Shown: positions 43,871 to 53,852, numbered from the stretch's first letter. The stretch is DNA of 64,000 nucleotides from Deltaproteobacteria bacterium (GCA_005879255.1 VBKY01000038.1:1-64000), one strand, 5' to 3'. A program made the numbers and translations. The notes: a model not told the origin generated them from the sequence alone.

Positions 43871-44008
43871 GTGAGCTCTGATTTCGATTATATTGAATTA
43901 CCGATGCCCATGAGGTTTAACCGCTGGTATCTTTACCATCAGCTGCTCCGTCCAAGGCCGAAGTCACTTTTTAGATAACGGAGCGCGAACTCTGGAGGAA
44001 TATACGAA

Positions 44009-44794
44009 ATGAAACGGATCTTACTTTTCGTGGCTGTAATGATTGGGTGGAGCCTGTTTTTTAGCGCCTCCGGCTTTTCCCAGGGCAGTAGTGAGTTAAA
44101 CGAATTGAAACGGGAGATCGACGCGCTCAAAGCGGGCCAAACCGCCATCCAAAAAGAACTACAAACGCTTATAGAGATGCTCAAGCCACGGCAGGCTCCA
44201 CCAGTTGCCGCCGGGCCCACAGCAGAGAACCCAACCATTGTGAGTATTGAGGGCGGTGCAACTAAGGGAAACAAAGACGCCAAAGTTACGCTCGTCGAGT
44301 TCACTGACTATCAGTGTCCTTTCTGTAGCCGTCACTTCCGCGACACCATGCCCCAGATTGACAACGATTACGTCAAGACCGGCAAGATCCGATATGTGCT
44401 TCGTGAATTTCCTTTAGAAGCAATTCACCCTCTGGCTTTCAAAGCCGCCGAGGCCGCCAACTGCTCCGGTGAGCAAGGCAAGTACTGGGAAATGCACGAC
44501 CGATTGTTCGCCAATCAAAATGCTCTGGCCGCAGAGCAGTTGCCGGGCCATGCTGAGGCCGTTGGCCTAAATGGGCAAAAGTTCAAAACTTGTCTAGACA
44601 GTGGAAAGTACGCGGCTAAACTGCGCAAGGATTTGGCTGATGCGCAGAAGTCTGGAGTTAACGGAACACCGACGTTTTTCATTGGTCTTAGTGACTCCAA
44701 GGGTTCCGAAATAAAGGCTGTGAGAAAGATTGTCGGAGCCCAAAACTACGCTGCATTCAAGGATGCCATAGACACTCTACTCGCCCCACAATAA
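44009..44794 (+). CDS. DsbA-family thiol oxidoreductase, exported
   Basis: This 261-residue protein has a signal peptide, then a coiled coil (~27-60, LNELKREIDALKAGQTAIQK) and a DsbA/thioredoxin domain. The active site is Cys103-Pro-Phe-Cys106, with cis-Pro in GTPTF (~219) and helical insertions typical of the family. The coiled coil may mediate dimerisation, as in ScsC/BdbD-like proteins. It should oxidise or isomerise cysteines in the periplasm. The protein encoded at 45252 is cysteine-rich, carries the same upstream element and is a plausible substrate. Confidence 0.85.
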   Translation: MKRILLFVAVMIGWSLFFSASGFSQGSSELNELKREIDALKAGQTAIQKELQTLIEMLKPRQAPPVAAGPTAENPTIVSIEGGATKGNKDAKVTLVEFTDYQCPFCSRHFRDTMPQIDNDYVKTGKIRYVLREFPLEAIHPLAFKAAEAANCSGEQGKYWEMHDRLFANQNALAAEQLPGHAEAVGLNGQKFKTCLDSGKYAAKLRKDLADAQKSGVNGTPTFFIGLSDSKGSEIKAVRKIVGAQNYAAFKDAIDTLLAPQ

Positions 44795-45060
44795 TCCCTG
44801 GGCGAGCGCGTGAGACTTCAGAACTTTTAGGAGCCTTTCTAATCGTCCGCCCCTGCTTTCCTACACGCAGGGCATCATCCCCGGTAAATTTCGCGCCCGC
44901 TCCTCAAAAAATTTACTGCGACCTTACTCTCGGGATCGGAGCGATCTAAGTAACTCATCCGGAGTTCTCCCGTCTTCCCGCCCTAACACTGAAAGAAATT
45001 CAAGCAGCCTGCAGCCATCTAACGGCCTTCAAGTATCTTAGAAGCTTCGCTGCACGGAGT
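44795..45060. other. Intergenic region downstream of the DsbA-like gene
   Basis: No gene-like frame. GCCCCTGCTTTCCTACACGC contains short arms (GCCC/GGGC) but no clear terminator. Confidence 0.3.
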
Positions 45061-45096
45061 TAGACCAAAGTCCAATGGACCTAAATCCAATAGAAT
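45061..45096 (+). promoter_or_regulatory. GTCCAATGGAC element, copy 2 of 2
   Basis: TAGACCAAAGTCCAATGGAC then CTAAATCCAATAGAAT; one mismatch to copy 1. It lies 155 bases before the DUF11-type gene, a spacing similar to that in copy 1. The two genes are therefore probably under the same regulator. Confidence 0.7.
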
Positions 45097-45251
45097 ACCG
45101 TCAGCGATATCTGATACATCCGCGGCTGCTTGCAGGAGATCGTGTCAGTGAGAGGTGCGTTGCTCTTACTTCTTAGTAATGTGCCCATGCAAAGGACACG
45201 TGAAAGCGTCAATCGCAGGCGCACGGGCAACCAAAGCAAAGGGGGAAAACT

Positions 45252-46682
45252 ATGAAGCTCATGAAACTTTCTAAAAGGAGGGTGGGCCTCGGCGGCGTCC
45301 TCGGTCTCTTGGCGCTGGGAGGGCTACTCCTGGGCGCCCAGCCGGCGTCTGCGCAGAGTTGCATCACAGAGCAAGCTGGTAGATCGCTTGTGTGTACGGC
45401 CAATGACATCCAGGTTGCCTTCGCGGATAACGTAAGGGACACCAGCGGCACCTCTCTTACCCAGTGTATTAGCGGCCAGACATTCTCGTTTGTCGCAGAC
45501 TTTCACGTGACAACAACCGCTTCTACTCGGTATGACATCGGTCTCTACTTCGCCACCGATGGCGACCCTAACGGCGACGGCGCAAGAAGCGGAGTGTGTT
45601 CAGCTAACATTATTACACCCCTTCACACTGATCCTGCGTCTCCCAACCTCGTAACGCTGGGATCCGCCGACGCCGTAAATGCAGATGGCGACACGTGTCG
45701 TGACGTCACTACTAACGCTGGGTGGGGTAAGCCGAATGGCAAGGTCGTCACCGTCCGGGTCGACAACGTCAGTTGCGTTGATACCGATGGCGACGGAAAG
45801 TTGAACCTGCCCAATTGTACGAGTTGGTCGCAGAACAGCGGCGGTGTTTGCAGCACTGCGGCTGATGCGGCTCCGGGCTCGCCTTCGAAGTGTAGTTGTG
45901 ACCTCACGTTCAATATACCCATCTTCGTTGAGACTGGTACGATCTCGGTTGTCAAAGCGGCGAGTCCAGCCTCATTACCTGAGCCGGGCGGGGAATTTAC
46001 GTACACTGTCACAGCCACTAATACAGCGCAATTCACGAGTCTGACTCTGGACAAAATTTGCGACGACAAATTCGGTCTTGTTGATAAAGTAGCGGCTGCG
46101 ACAGCGTGTGCGACTGGCACCCTGGGGACGATTAACAGCGAGACCTGCTCACTGCCACAGACGCTTGCGCCCGGAGGTCAATACCAGTGTACGTTCAAAG
46201 CAAACGTTACCTCGAATACGCCTCTAGCAAACGTTACCGACACCGTGACTGTCTCCGGGCACGACCAGAACAACAAGCCTGTATCCGGTTCCGGGAGTGC
46301 CTCGGTAGCAATCACTGACGTGCCACCGTCAGCGCTGGTAACGAAAGCACTGGATAGCCTCCAGTGTGCAACGGTGAGATATAAGGTGGACGTCAAGAAC
46401 ACCGACTCGGCAGAAGCGCTGACTCTGACAACGCTCACCGATAATACGTTCGGGTCAATCACCTCCGTGCACGATGCCGTTGACGCCACGACCTGTGTAG
46501 TGCCCCAGACGATAGCGAGCGGCGCCACCTATAGCTGTAAGTTTGACGCTACGTTCTGCGACGCTTCATCGCACACTGATAAGGTTACGGCAAAGTTGCA
46601 CGATAATGACAACCCGAATACAGATAGCTCCTTTGATTCAAACAGTGTTACGATAAACGTGAGCGCGCAGCAACAACCGTAG
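45252..46682 (+). CDS. Secreted cysteine-rich repeat protein (DUF11-like)
   Basis: GGGGGAAAACT precedes the ATG. The 476-residue product has a signal peptide ending AQPASA/QSC. The first ~230 residues are a cysteine-rich domain with Asp/Gly-rich loops (ATDGDPNGDGARSGVC, DTDGDGKLNLPNC). Two DUF11-type Ig-like repeats follow (VVKAASPASLPEPGGEFTYT; VTKALDSLQCATVRYKVDV), each with paired cysteines. It should be a surface or extracellular protein stabilised by disulfides and perhaps calcium. It shares a promoter element with the DsbA-like gene. The function is unknown. Confidence 0.7.
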   Translation: MKLMKLSKRRVGLGGVLGLLALGGLLLGAQPASAQSCITEQAGRSLVCTANDIQVAFADNVRDTSGTSLTQCISGQTFSFVADFHVTTTASTRYDIGLYFATDGDPNGDGARSGVCSANIITPLHTDPASPNLVTLGSADAVNADGDTCRDVTTNAGWGKPNGKVVTVRVDNVSCVDTDGDGKLNLPNCTSWSQNSGGVCSTAADAAPGSPSKCSCDLTFNIPIFVETGTISVVKAASPASLPEPGGEFTYTVTATNTAQFTSLTLDKICDDKFGLVDKVAAATACATGTLGTINSETCSLPQTLAPGGQYQCTFKANVTSNTPLANVTDTVTVSGHDQNNKPVSGSGSASVAITDVPPSALVTKALDSLQCATVRYKVDVKNTDSAEALTLTTLTDNTFGSITSVHDAVDATTCVVPQTIASGATYSCKFDATFCDASSHTDKVTAKLHDNDNPNTDSSFDSNSVTINVSAQQQP

Positions 46683-46724
46683 GGAGAGTTGTTTTCGCGG
46701 CTCAATTGGAGCTCGATCGTAGAA

Positions 46725-46773
46725 GAGACCTTCCGCTCCGGCCTGGCATTTCGCTAGGCCAGCGGGAGGTCTC
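46725..46773. terminator. Strong bidirectional terminator
   Basis: GAGACCTTCCGCT and AGCGGGAGGTCTC pair, with an inner GGCCTGG/CTAGGCC stem. TACATTTTA follows on the plus strand. It lies between the convergent DUF11-type and M11 peptidase genes and can serve both. Confidence 0.75.
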
Positions 46774-46810
46774 TACATTTTACAGAAAGAAGGAAGTTGC
46801 CGTTGAGTTT

Positions 46811-48424
46811 CTACTGCACCATGAAATTCGTGGCGGCGCTAGCGGACATTGCAGCTGCATCCGCCTCGTAGTTTCCGACCGGATCTTTCTTCGTCAGCCG
46901 GAGTTTGTAGACAGCGGTGCCATCGCTCCCAGTGGTTGCGGTCCCCGCCACGAGAGCTCCGTTTGATTTTTTGACGATGAAATTTACGGCAGTATTGGCG
47001 ACTGGCGCGCTGCCGGAACTGACAGTAGCCTTGATGGAGACCGACTGGTTGCGCGTGTAGCTCGTCTGATCGGTCGCGACGGTCACGGCCGCAGGGCCTC
47101 CCGCTCCGAAGCTTACCGTCACCGACGCTCCGTTCCCGTTCGTCCAGTCTGTGGTCATGGTTACGCCTGTGTCGGGATCTGCAAAGCTTTGACCCACCAC
47201 GAGGGCGGGATCATACCACCAATAATAGACGGGGGTTGCTGGCGTCATGTCGAGCAGGTAGCCGCTATTGCCATTCGCCTCAGTTCCGGTATGTACAAGA
47301 ACACCGTTCAAGACATTCTGGCTTGGCTCGTTGGCGAGAAAACCGTCGAAGCCAATCGCCTGGCGGGATTCTATATAATACCACGTCTGCTTTCCCGTGA
47401 TCGGGTCGATCGATTTCGAGATCTTCAGCGCCTTCGGCCCAGAGCCGACTGACTGGTATGTCTCTAGCAGATACGTTCCGTCCGAACTGACGGTCGTGAT
47501 TGGCGGCGATGCGCCAGCGTTGAGCCAACCCAGACGCTCCTTTTGGAAAGCATTATAATGAGCGGAGTGCGAGGCTCCCATCATGTCCACGATGTCGCCG
47601 TACTCATTCGTCGCGCAGCTTGAGCCGATGACAGCGGTGGGTCCGCAATCAAGCGAGTGAGAATGATAAAGGCCGAGGCCGTGCCCTAGTTCATGAGCGG
47701 CGACGCCTAGCTCGATGGTGCCGTTGATCCAGGCGCGCGAGGGGTTGCCACCTACAGATCCTAGTCCCCACCAGCCGCATCCGGTTTGGGGAAATGCATA
47801 AACTTTTCGACTGTAGTTGGACAAGACCACTCCCGCACTGGCAGCGGCTTGATCAGCCAAGCTGGAGATTAGCGAGTAGTCGCACGTTGAGGCGCTGGTC
47901 GGGCTGTCCATATTGATGGTGTACCAACCCTTGATGACCCCGCTAAGATAGGTTGTTCCGAAGAAGACGTTATTGGCAAAATCGACCGCGTAAGGCTGCG
48001 AATTATTATTTCTGAAATTGACAAGGACGACTAACGTGCGTTGCTCGCCTAGAGTATTGGGTAACACTGACGAAAGCACCTGCACGCTATCACCGCCAGA
48101 CTGTAAGGCGAGCACGCCGTTCGTGCGTACGCCACGCACACGAACCTTGGCGCCGCTGGCGAGATGCGTCGGCGGATCTTTGGCGAAGTTCAATGAGAAG
48201 CGTCCATTGACGGCTTTCAGGAAATAGAGATAGCGGCTCCCCACGTCGCGATCCTCGTGGAGAATTTCCAGCTCCCCTTCGATCTCCTCTAGTATTCCGG
48301 ATCGAACGCTCTGAGGAAAAACGTTCCGGCTCCACAAGCCGATAGCCAGAATTAAAAAGATGATTGAAGAAACACGGAAGAAAAATGAATCATTGCATGA
48401 TAAACTTATATGCTTCGGGATCAT
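46811..48424 (-). CDS. Secreted M11 (gametolysin-like) zinc metalloprotease with Ig-like C-terminus
   Basis: This 537-residue protein has a membrane/signal segment (~20-36). A ~90-residue beta domain follows, then a peptidase domain with the zinc motif HELGHGLGLYH (244-254) and Met-turn DIVDMMG (277-283). Cysteines surround the site (CGWW, DCGPT, SSC). This is the gametolysin (M11) pattern. A C-terminal ~95-residue Ig-like/Big-type domain (VTVATDQTSYTRNQSVSIKA) follows. It probably acts outside the cell on protein substrates. It is convergent with the DUF11-type gene and shares its terminator. Confidence 0.8.
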   Translation of the reverse strand: MIPKHISLSCNDSFFFRVSSIIFLILAIGLWSRNVFPQSVRSGILEEIEGELEILHEDRDVGSRYLYFLKAVNGRFSLNFAKDPPTHLASGAKVRVRGVRTNGVLALQSGGDSVQVLSSVLPNTLGEQRTLVVLVNFRNNNSQPYAVDFANNVFFGTTYLSGVIKGWYTINMDSPTSASTCDYSLISSLADQAAASAGVVLSNYSRKVYAFPQTGCGWWGLGSVGGNPSRAWINGTIELGVAAHELGHGLGLYHSHSLDCGPTAVIGSSCATNEYGDIVDMMGASHSAHYNAFQKERLGWLNAGASPPITTVSSDGTYLLETYQSVGSGPKALKISKSIDPITGKQTWYYIESRQAIGFDGFLANEPSQNVLNGVLVHTGTEANGNSGYLLDMTPATPVYYWWYDPALVVGQSFADPDTGVTMTTDWTNGNGASVTVSFGAGGPAAVTVATDQTSYTRNQSVSIKATVSSGSAPVANTAVNFIVKKSNGALVAGTATTGSDGTAVYKLRLTKKDPVGNYEADAAAMSASAATNFMVQ

Positions 48425-48975
48425 AGAAGACCACCTTTCGCGCTAGTGTGATCTCGATCCCGTCAATCATCGTTCCTCGTTCGGTAACCCGGCTATCCAA
48501 AATAATTCAGACCCGTGGCTTTGCGTCCTCCGATTTCTCAGAGTTTGCCTTTGTCGGGAGGAGATCCAACGTCCGAGTGCCGCAACGGCCATGCCAAGGC
48601 GGCATTGGGCGATGGCTTAAGAGACTCTGACAAAGAAAGGACGGAAGTTATTCAAAGAGGTCGAACTCACCTAGTAGTCAAATGGGAGAACTTTCGAACG
48701 TACTGCGAGTGATCCAAAGAATTTGCGCGTCGAGACAAAAACGAACAGGCAAGAAATCCAGGAACGATCCCGCAAGTATATGGCAAAGGAAGACGAGGAT
48801 TTGGGACGTGCAGGTCTTGGCTTATGGCTTGGAAATCTTTACCTGCTCAGTAAATCTTCGCGAGAGCCGCGTTAAGTGGACGCTCCAAGAAAATGAAAGA
48901 GCGGAGACCGATGATCCACCTCGCCGCTCCCTGCGAGATTCGCTGGGCGTGATCGCTATCGTAATCCCATCACCC
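48425..48975. other. Intergenic region
   Basis: About 550 bases without a convincing gene; open frames here lack ribosome sites and family resemblance. The promoter for the divergent M11 gene should lie near 48430-48500. Confidence 0.4.
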
Positions 48976-50775
48976 CTATCGCGGCTGGGTAATCACGTCG
49001 ACCACTACGGGCTTGCCGTTTTCGACGATTTCAATCGCTTTGTCCAGTGTCGGTCCGAGTTGTTCGGGTTCAATGATCGGACCGAACCCGTCCACATGTA
49101 ATGCCCGAGCGATCGCCGCCAGATCCGGGGCGGGCTCTTCGATGCGAATACCGATTCCCTTATTTTCAATGGGCCGCTGGCGCCACCGTGCCATGCGCTC
49201 CTGGTGCTCTTCGTCGTTGTAATAGGATCGATTGTTGAGTACCACGACCAGCAGCGGAATCTGATACTTTGCTGCCGTCCAGAGCGAATTCGACGTCATC
49301 AGAAAGTCGCCATCGCCGACAATGCCGACGCACAGGCGTCCATTGTCTTTGAAGCCCAGCGCCGAACCGATGGATGACGGCAAGCCGTAGCCGACCCCTC
49401 CGCCGCGACCCCCGCCGATGCCATGTGCCGGCTCGGTAATGTCGATCGCCTCGCGCCAGCGCCGGCCATGCGAGGAGACCAGAGCCCAGGGTTTTCCTTG
49501 CACGCGCTTGTTAATTTCGCCGAAGAAGCGCGCCTGCGAGATCGGTTTTTCATCCCACGTCTTTGCGATCCACTCCTGGCTCTTTTTCCGCGCTTCGCGA
49601 TAGATCGCTTCTATCTTAGCGCGACGCTCCTGAACCTGCCGTGATGAATGTGTGTTCGCCCCCAAGCGCTCGCGCACCTGCTCGAGCAATTGCGGCAAGA
49701 CGGCTGAGCTGTCCGCTGCGATCGGAACATGCACGGGCAACAGCCACATGTTGTCACTCACCCAGCTCTGCCGTTCGAGATCGAGTAAGGTAATGTGAAT
49801 GACTTTACAGCTCGGTGAAATCACCGGCGCGAAGTTGCCGCGCTCGCGCACCGATGGCCCGAGTGGAACGCCCAAGCTAGGAACATCCAAAGCCAGCACG
49901 ACGTCGGCCCCACGCAGCGCCTCTTCGCGCGCGGTGGTCAAATTCAATGGATGCGTGCTTGGAAACGCGTATCGTCCGTCAGAGTCCACGACCGCCGCGC
50001 CAAGCGCTTCCGCCAGATCAAGCATAGGCGGCAGCGCCTTCGGATTGCGCCCCACTTCGCCGGCAACGATCACTGGCCACTGCGCTTCAGCCAACAATCG
50101 CGAAGCATTGCGCAGCGCTTCGGGATTGGCTCCCGGCCCCGCAGGCGGGCGGAAAAATTGCGCGTGGGGCACGACCATCGGTTTATCGATTTTCGCTTCC
50201 TGAACATCGGTATCGAGGCAGACGTAGACCGGCCCCTTCGGCTCGGTCATCGCAATGCGATAAGCTTTCAAAAAAGATTCCGCGACGGCGTCAACCGAGT
50301 TCGGCTGGTCGTCAAACTTCACGTACTCGCGCACCGCGTTGCCTTGAACTAAAGCCGTGTGCACCCAGTCGGTCGAGCGCCGATTGGTCGTATCCTGCGG
50401 CCCGCCGCCGCCCAGATTGAGAATCGGTGTGCGGTCACACCAGGCATTGAAGATCGCCATACTGGCGTGCTGAAGACCGACGATGTTGTGTAAACCTGTC
50501 GCCATGATCTCACCGGTCGCGCGCGCGTAGCCGTTGGCAAGCGCCACGGCGATCTCTTCGTGGGTGCACATGATGAGCTCCGGCCCCTTGCCCGATTCGA
50601 AGTTCACCATCGAATCGTGCAAGCCGCGATAGCTCGCGCCAGGATTGAGCGCGATGTATTTGATGCCTAGCTCGCGCAACATTTCGACCATCAGGTCGGA
50701 GCCGTACTGCGCGTTGCTCTTGCGGCCGATCCCCGCAGCCCAGACTTCCGGCGTTCCCTTAGTTTGCTCTGCCAC
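48976..50775 (-). CDS. Thiamine-pyrophosphate-dependent enzyme (acetolactate-synthase-like)
   Basis: This 599-residue protein has the three domains of TPP enzymes. The PYR domain carries the activating Glu in MCTHEEIAVALANGYA. A central domain (VIVAGEVGRNPKALPPML) follows, and the PP domain carries the TPP/Mg motif GDGDFLMTSNSLWTAAKY through VVVLNNRSYYN. It lacks obvious FAD-site features. Relatives of this branch act on 2-keto acids or 2-hydroxyacyl-CoA; the exact reaction is unknown. The next gene on the strand upstream is in another unit. No signal peptide is present. Confidence 0.85.
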   Translation of the reverse strand: MAEQTKGTPEVWAAGIGRKSNAQYGSDLMVEMLRELGIKYIALNPGASYRGLHDSMVNFESGKGPELIMCTHEEIAVALANGYARATGEIMATGLHNIVGLQHASMAIFNAWCDRTPILNLGGGGPQDTTNRRSTDWVHTALVQGNAVREYVKFDDQPNSVDAVAESFLKAYRIAMTEPKGPVYVCLDTDVQEAKIDKPMVVPHAQFFRPPAGPGANPEALRNASRLLAEAQWPVIVAGEVGRNPKALPPMLDLAEALGAAVVDSDGRYAFPSTHPLNLTTAREEALRGADVVLALDVPSLGVPLGPSVRERGNFAPVISPSCKVIHITLLDLERQSWVSDNMWLLPVHVPIAADSSAVLPQLLEQVRERLGANTHSSRQVQERRAKIEAIYREARKKSQEWIAKTWDEKPISQARFFGEINKRVQGKPWALVSSHGRRWREAIDITEPAHGIGGGRGGGVGYGLPSSIGSALGFKDNGRLCVGIVGDGDFLMTSNSLWTAAKYQIPLLVVVLNNRSYYNDEEHQERMARWRQRPIENKGIGIRIEEPAPDLAAIARALHVDGFGPIIEPEQLGPTLDKAIEIVENGKPVVVDVITQPR

Positions 50776-50920
50776 AGTTTTTCTCCTTCATCGCTTTGAT
50801 AATTGTTACATCGAGCCAGACGCTCTTATTTAGACGAATTTACCAAAGTCGCATGGATTTGCCGCCCGGCCCGTCAATAGTTTGCGTCATTTGCGTTCTC
50901 TGGGTTAATTGTCTCGATCG

Positions 50921-51883
50921 CTATCGTCCCAGCCGCTCGAGCGTCGCCACGTAATCGCGCACGCCCCGTTCGACATCGTACGCCGGCTCATAACCGATGT
51001 TCTTTTTCGCGGCGGAAATGTCGAAGACACAGTAACTCTGTTTGCTGCGGCCGAGCTTGCTCGGACCCGGACCGAGCTCGATTCGATGATTAGGAAAAAG
51101 CTTTGTCGCAGCATTGAGAAAATCTCTCGGTGTCCAAGCTCTACCTGTGCCGATGTTAAAAGTCCAATCTCTCGGCGTCGACGCCTTGATGGCGAGATAA
51201 ACCGAACGCGCCACATCGCCGACATATACCGCGTCGTTGAGTTGGTCGCCGCCCTGTGGGATTGCCCATTTCTCCCCGCTGCGCGCTTTCTCGATCAGTT
51301 GCCCATAAAAAGAAAGTGGACCATGACGTGCTTCTTTGCCAGGACCGTAGATCGAGACAAAGCGCAGCGCGATAAACTCGATGCCGTAGGTTTCACGATA
51401 GTAGCGCCCAAGTTCCTCACAGCAGACTTTGATCGATCCGTACAAATCCGCCGGTTGTTTCGGATAGTCCTCCCGCACGGGCTTGCACGTCGGTGGGGCG
51501 TACTCCCCTGTGATCTCGCCGTACGCCGCTTTCGAGCTGGTAAATACAACGCGCTCTATCTTCTTGGCGCGCGCGACTTCCAATACGTTGGTCGTGCCAT
51601 CGGCGCCGACTCTGACGCCGAGTCGCGGATTGGCTTCGGCCGGCTCCGGCATCAACGCCGCCAGATGAGCGATATGGGTTATTTTGTAATCGTCAACGGC
51701 TTTTTCCAATGTCCCTTGGTCGCAAATATCACCGATAACGATGTCGACCTGATCTTTGATGTCGCCCATCAGAGTCAGGTCCATGCGGTTGTCCATCAAA
51801 ACCGGGCGCAAACCGTCCTGTGCCATCAAACGGGCGGTCACCGCGCCATTAACGCCCAGACCACCGGTAATCAGCACTCTCAT
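50921..51883 (-). CDS. NAD(P)-dependent epimerase/dehydratase (SDR)
   Basis: A 320-residue extended short-chain dehydrogenase. The Rossmann glycine motif is TGGLGVNG (6-13), the active-site Ser/Thr is in FTSSKAAYG, and Tyr-x-x-x-Lys is YGSIK (~148-152). VYVGDVARSVYLAI is the usual substrate-domain strand. Relatives change nucleotide sugars or reduce ketones. The start follows GGAGCC. Divergent from the alpha/beta hydrolase gene, it probably belongs to a catabolic set with the TPP enzyme downstream (145 bases). Confidence 0.85.
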   Translation of the reverse strand: MRVLITGGLGVNGAVTARLMAQDGLRPVLMDNRMDLTLMGDIKDQVDIVIGDICDQGTLEKAVDDYKITHIAHLAALMPEPAEANPRLGVRVGADGTTNVLEVARAKKIERVVFTSSKAAYGEITGEYAPPTCKPVREDYPKQPADLYGSIKVCCEELGRYYRETYGIEFIALRFVSIYGPGKEARHGPLSFYGQLIEKARSGEKWAIPQGGDQLNDAVYVGDVARSVYLAIKASTPRDWTFNIGTGRAWTPRDFLNAATKLFPNHRIELGPGPSKLGRSKQSYCVFDISAAKKNIGYEPAYDVERGVRDYVATLERLGR

Positions 51884-52118
51884 CGCTCTGGCTCCCTGTG
51901 TTTTTCGCTAGCCTCAGAACAGATTTCCTTCTAGCCGGTTGCGCCCTCTTTGTCTATCCTAACTGGTTCCCGGCTCATAGATGGAACAGGAACGCCGCAG
52001 ACTCTAGACTTGAAATGGCGGAGTCGAAAATCGTCCCCAACGGTGTTGACACACATTTGCATGCCCTTATACAACCAAATCCTAGAGTGAAGAGATCGCG
52101 TACAGAAAGGCGATAGAA

Positions 52119-53525
52119 ATGTCTACAGAAAAACAATATTGGCAACCCCCCGAGTTTGTTTCTCGCGAACAGTGCATCAAAGATACCGAAGAGATGCTCG
52201 GCAAGCCCGATCTTCAACTGAAACAAACCGAGGATATTTTTCGCATCAATGTCCTCGGCATGGAATGGGATCTCGGTATGATGGTGTACGAGCCGAACGA
52301 TCCCGGCAGAATTCCTACCGGCGCCGACGGCAAAAAAGCCGGCTTCTTCTTGCTCCACGGCGGCTCGGGCGACTTTAGAGGCATCGAACGCCATTCCAAA
52401 CTTCTCGCCAACAAGTTTGGATTCAAAGTTGTCGCCGGAACCTTTCCCGGAAGATTTTATTTTCCTGATCCGAGCAGAAATTGGCCCGATGATACTATCC
52501 GCGCCGATGGCACTGTGCGGACACCGATCTGGAAACAAGGCGAGTTGATTCAACGGGACGAGTATGACGTTGTGAAAGATCCCTCGAAACGCAATCGGTA
52601 TGGCACGCGCACACTCGCGCGCGCGAAGCCGGATACCAATTTCTGGTTTCGTATGGCTGCATGGCCGGCTGCTTTTGAAGAAGGCATGATCGAAGCTTGC
52701 CGCAGGCACTTTCCGGAAAACGAATTCTCAATCTACGGTCAAGGCCACTCCACCGGCGGTCCGTTTATCTGCATGTTGTCGCAGCGCATACCCAACATGG
52801 CCGGCGTGTGCGCTACCGAGCATTCGCCGTTCGGCTATCTGTGCTGCGAGCGTGACAAGTGGGGCGGCGACATGGGCAAGATCAGCGGCTTCGAAAAGGT
52901 TGAAAAGAAGGGCAAAGCACGGACCGATCCGTTCAATGAGCTTTACATCCGAACATGGCGCGATCTGGCGCGTTATCAAGGACCGGAAGCCCTGGGTCAG
53001 GAAGGGCCGACGGCTTTGATGAGACTGCCGGCGATCATGGAAGATATTCTTGATGCCTGGGAAACCGCTAAGTCGCGGCCGCAGTTCAAGGCCGAATACC
53101 TCGTCACGCACGCCATAACCGATTCGCTCGCCGAAGCGGCGCGGGTCAGCGCGGCGCGCTTAAAGATGAACCGGGATGAAACCGACGCGCTGGTAAAACG
53201 TTTCGTGGGTTATACGCGCGAACGGTCAGGATCAGACCTGAAGCCCGTGCCGCCGTTCTTGTTCGAAATCTCCAAAGACAGCCGCGACCACAGCCCCGAA
53301 GTCTACGAGGAAGTGATCATGCCCGGCTTCCGTGCCATGAAACCCGCGCCAAAGATCGGCATCACCCGCTTCGGTGCCGGAGTACACAGTTTTTGGAAGG
53401 CGGAAAAAGATCTACCAGTGGGCATCGTACCATCGGTGCTGAAATCCTGGGATCAAGCAGTGCGAGGCGGGTATTTTGTAGCATATTGGGGGGTATGCAA
53501 TACGTCAGCCTACCCCCCAATATAA
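52119..53525 (+). CDS. Alpha/beta-hydrolase-like protein with hairpin-encoded C-terminus
   Basis: This 468-residue protein (AGAAAGGCG before the ATG) has an oxyanion HGGSGDFRG motif (~119) and a nucleophile elbow GQGHSTGGP (~209-217), consistent with an alpha/beta hydrolase. The catalytic His is likely in GAGVHSFW near the end. It has a large cap region. It is of the type seen beside amidohydrolases in related genomes. The last ~13 residues (AYWGVCNTSAYPPI) are encoded by an inverted repeat (53483-53523), so the original end was probably altered. No signal peptide is present. Confidence 0.7.
   Translation: MSTEKQYWQPPEFVSREQCIKDTEEMLGKPDLQLKQTEDIFRINVLGMEWDLGMMVYEPNDPGRIPTGADGKKAGFFLLHGGSGDFRGIERHSKLLANKFGFKVVAGTFPGRFYFPDPSRNWPDDTIRADGTVRTPIWKQGELIQRDEYDVVKDPSKRNRYGTRTLARAKPDTNFWFRMAAWPAAFEEGMIEACRRHFPENEFSIYGQGHSTGGPFICMLSQRIPNMAGVCATEHSPFGYLCCERDKWGGDMGKISGFEKVEKKGKARTDPFNELYIRTWRDLARYQGPEALGQEGPTALMRLPAIMEDILDAWETAKSRPQFKAEYLVTHAITDSLAEAARVSAARLKMNRDETDALVKRFVGYTRERSGSDLKPVPPFLFEISKDSRDHSPEVYEEVIMPGFRAMKPAPKIGITRFGAGVHSFWKAEKDLPVGIVPSVLKSWDQAVRGGYFVAYWGVCNTSAYPPI
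53483..53523 (+). terminator. 13-bp perfect hairpin overlapping the end of the hydrolase gene
   Basis: ATATTGGGGGGTA (53483-53495) and TACCCCCCAATAT (53511-53523) are exact complements around a 15-base loop. The hairpin includes the last codons of the gene. It has no T-run after it. It may be a terminator or the footprint of a small mobile hairpin. Confidence 0.5.
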
Positions 53526-53852
53526 TAGCGAATAGGTAACACGCCTGTACGATCACCGGCCTGACGTTGACGTTGGTGTATTGAAATATTCACGTCCAAC
53601 GCGGTTCTACTATGCTCTTCAGGTTCATTCGTGCCGCATAGCCGCGTCGAGCTGCCGCAGCGATTTTTCTCCCTGTATTCTCTCACAAGTCTCGTCATCA
53701 CCTTGATCGCTCGATAATCGTTCAACGTCTAATGTCGTTTAGACATAGAGTCGAACTTAACCAACTTGCTGATTCAACTCCGGTCCGCGGTTGACGCTGA
53801 CGCGCGCAACCGCTAAATTTAACAGCGACCGACCCGCGATTTTCACATCCAC
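53526..53852. other. Intergenic region
   Basis: About 330 bases without a gene-like frame. The MFS gene promoter should lie near 53760-53840. Confidence 0.35.
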
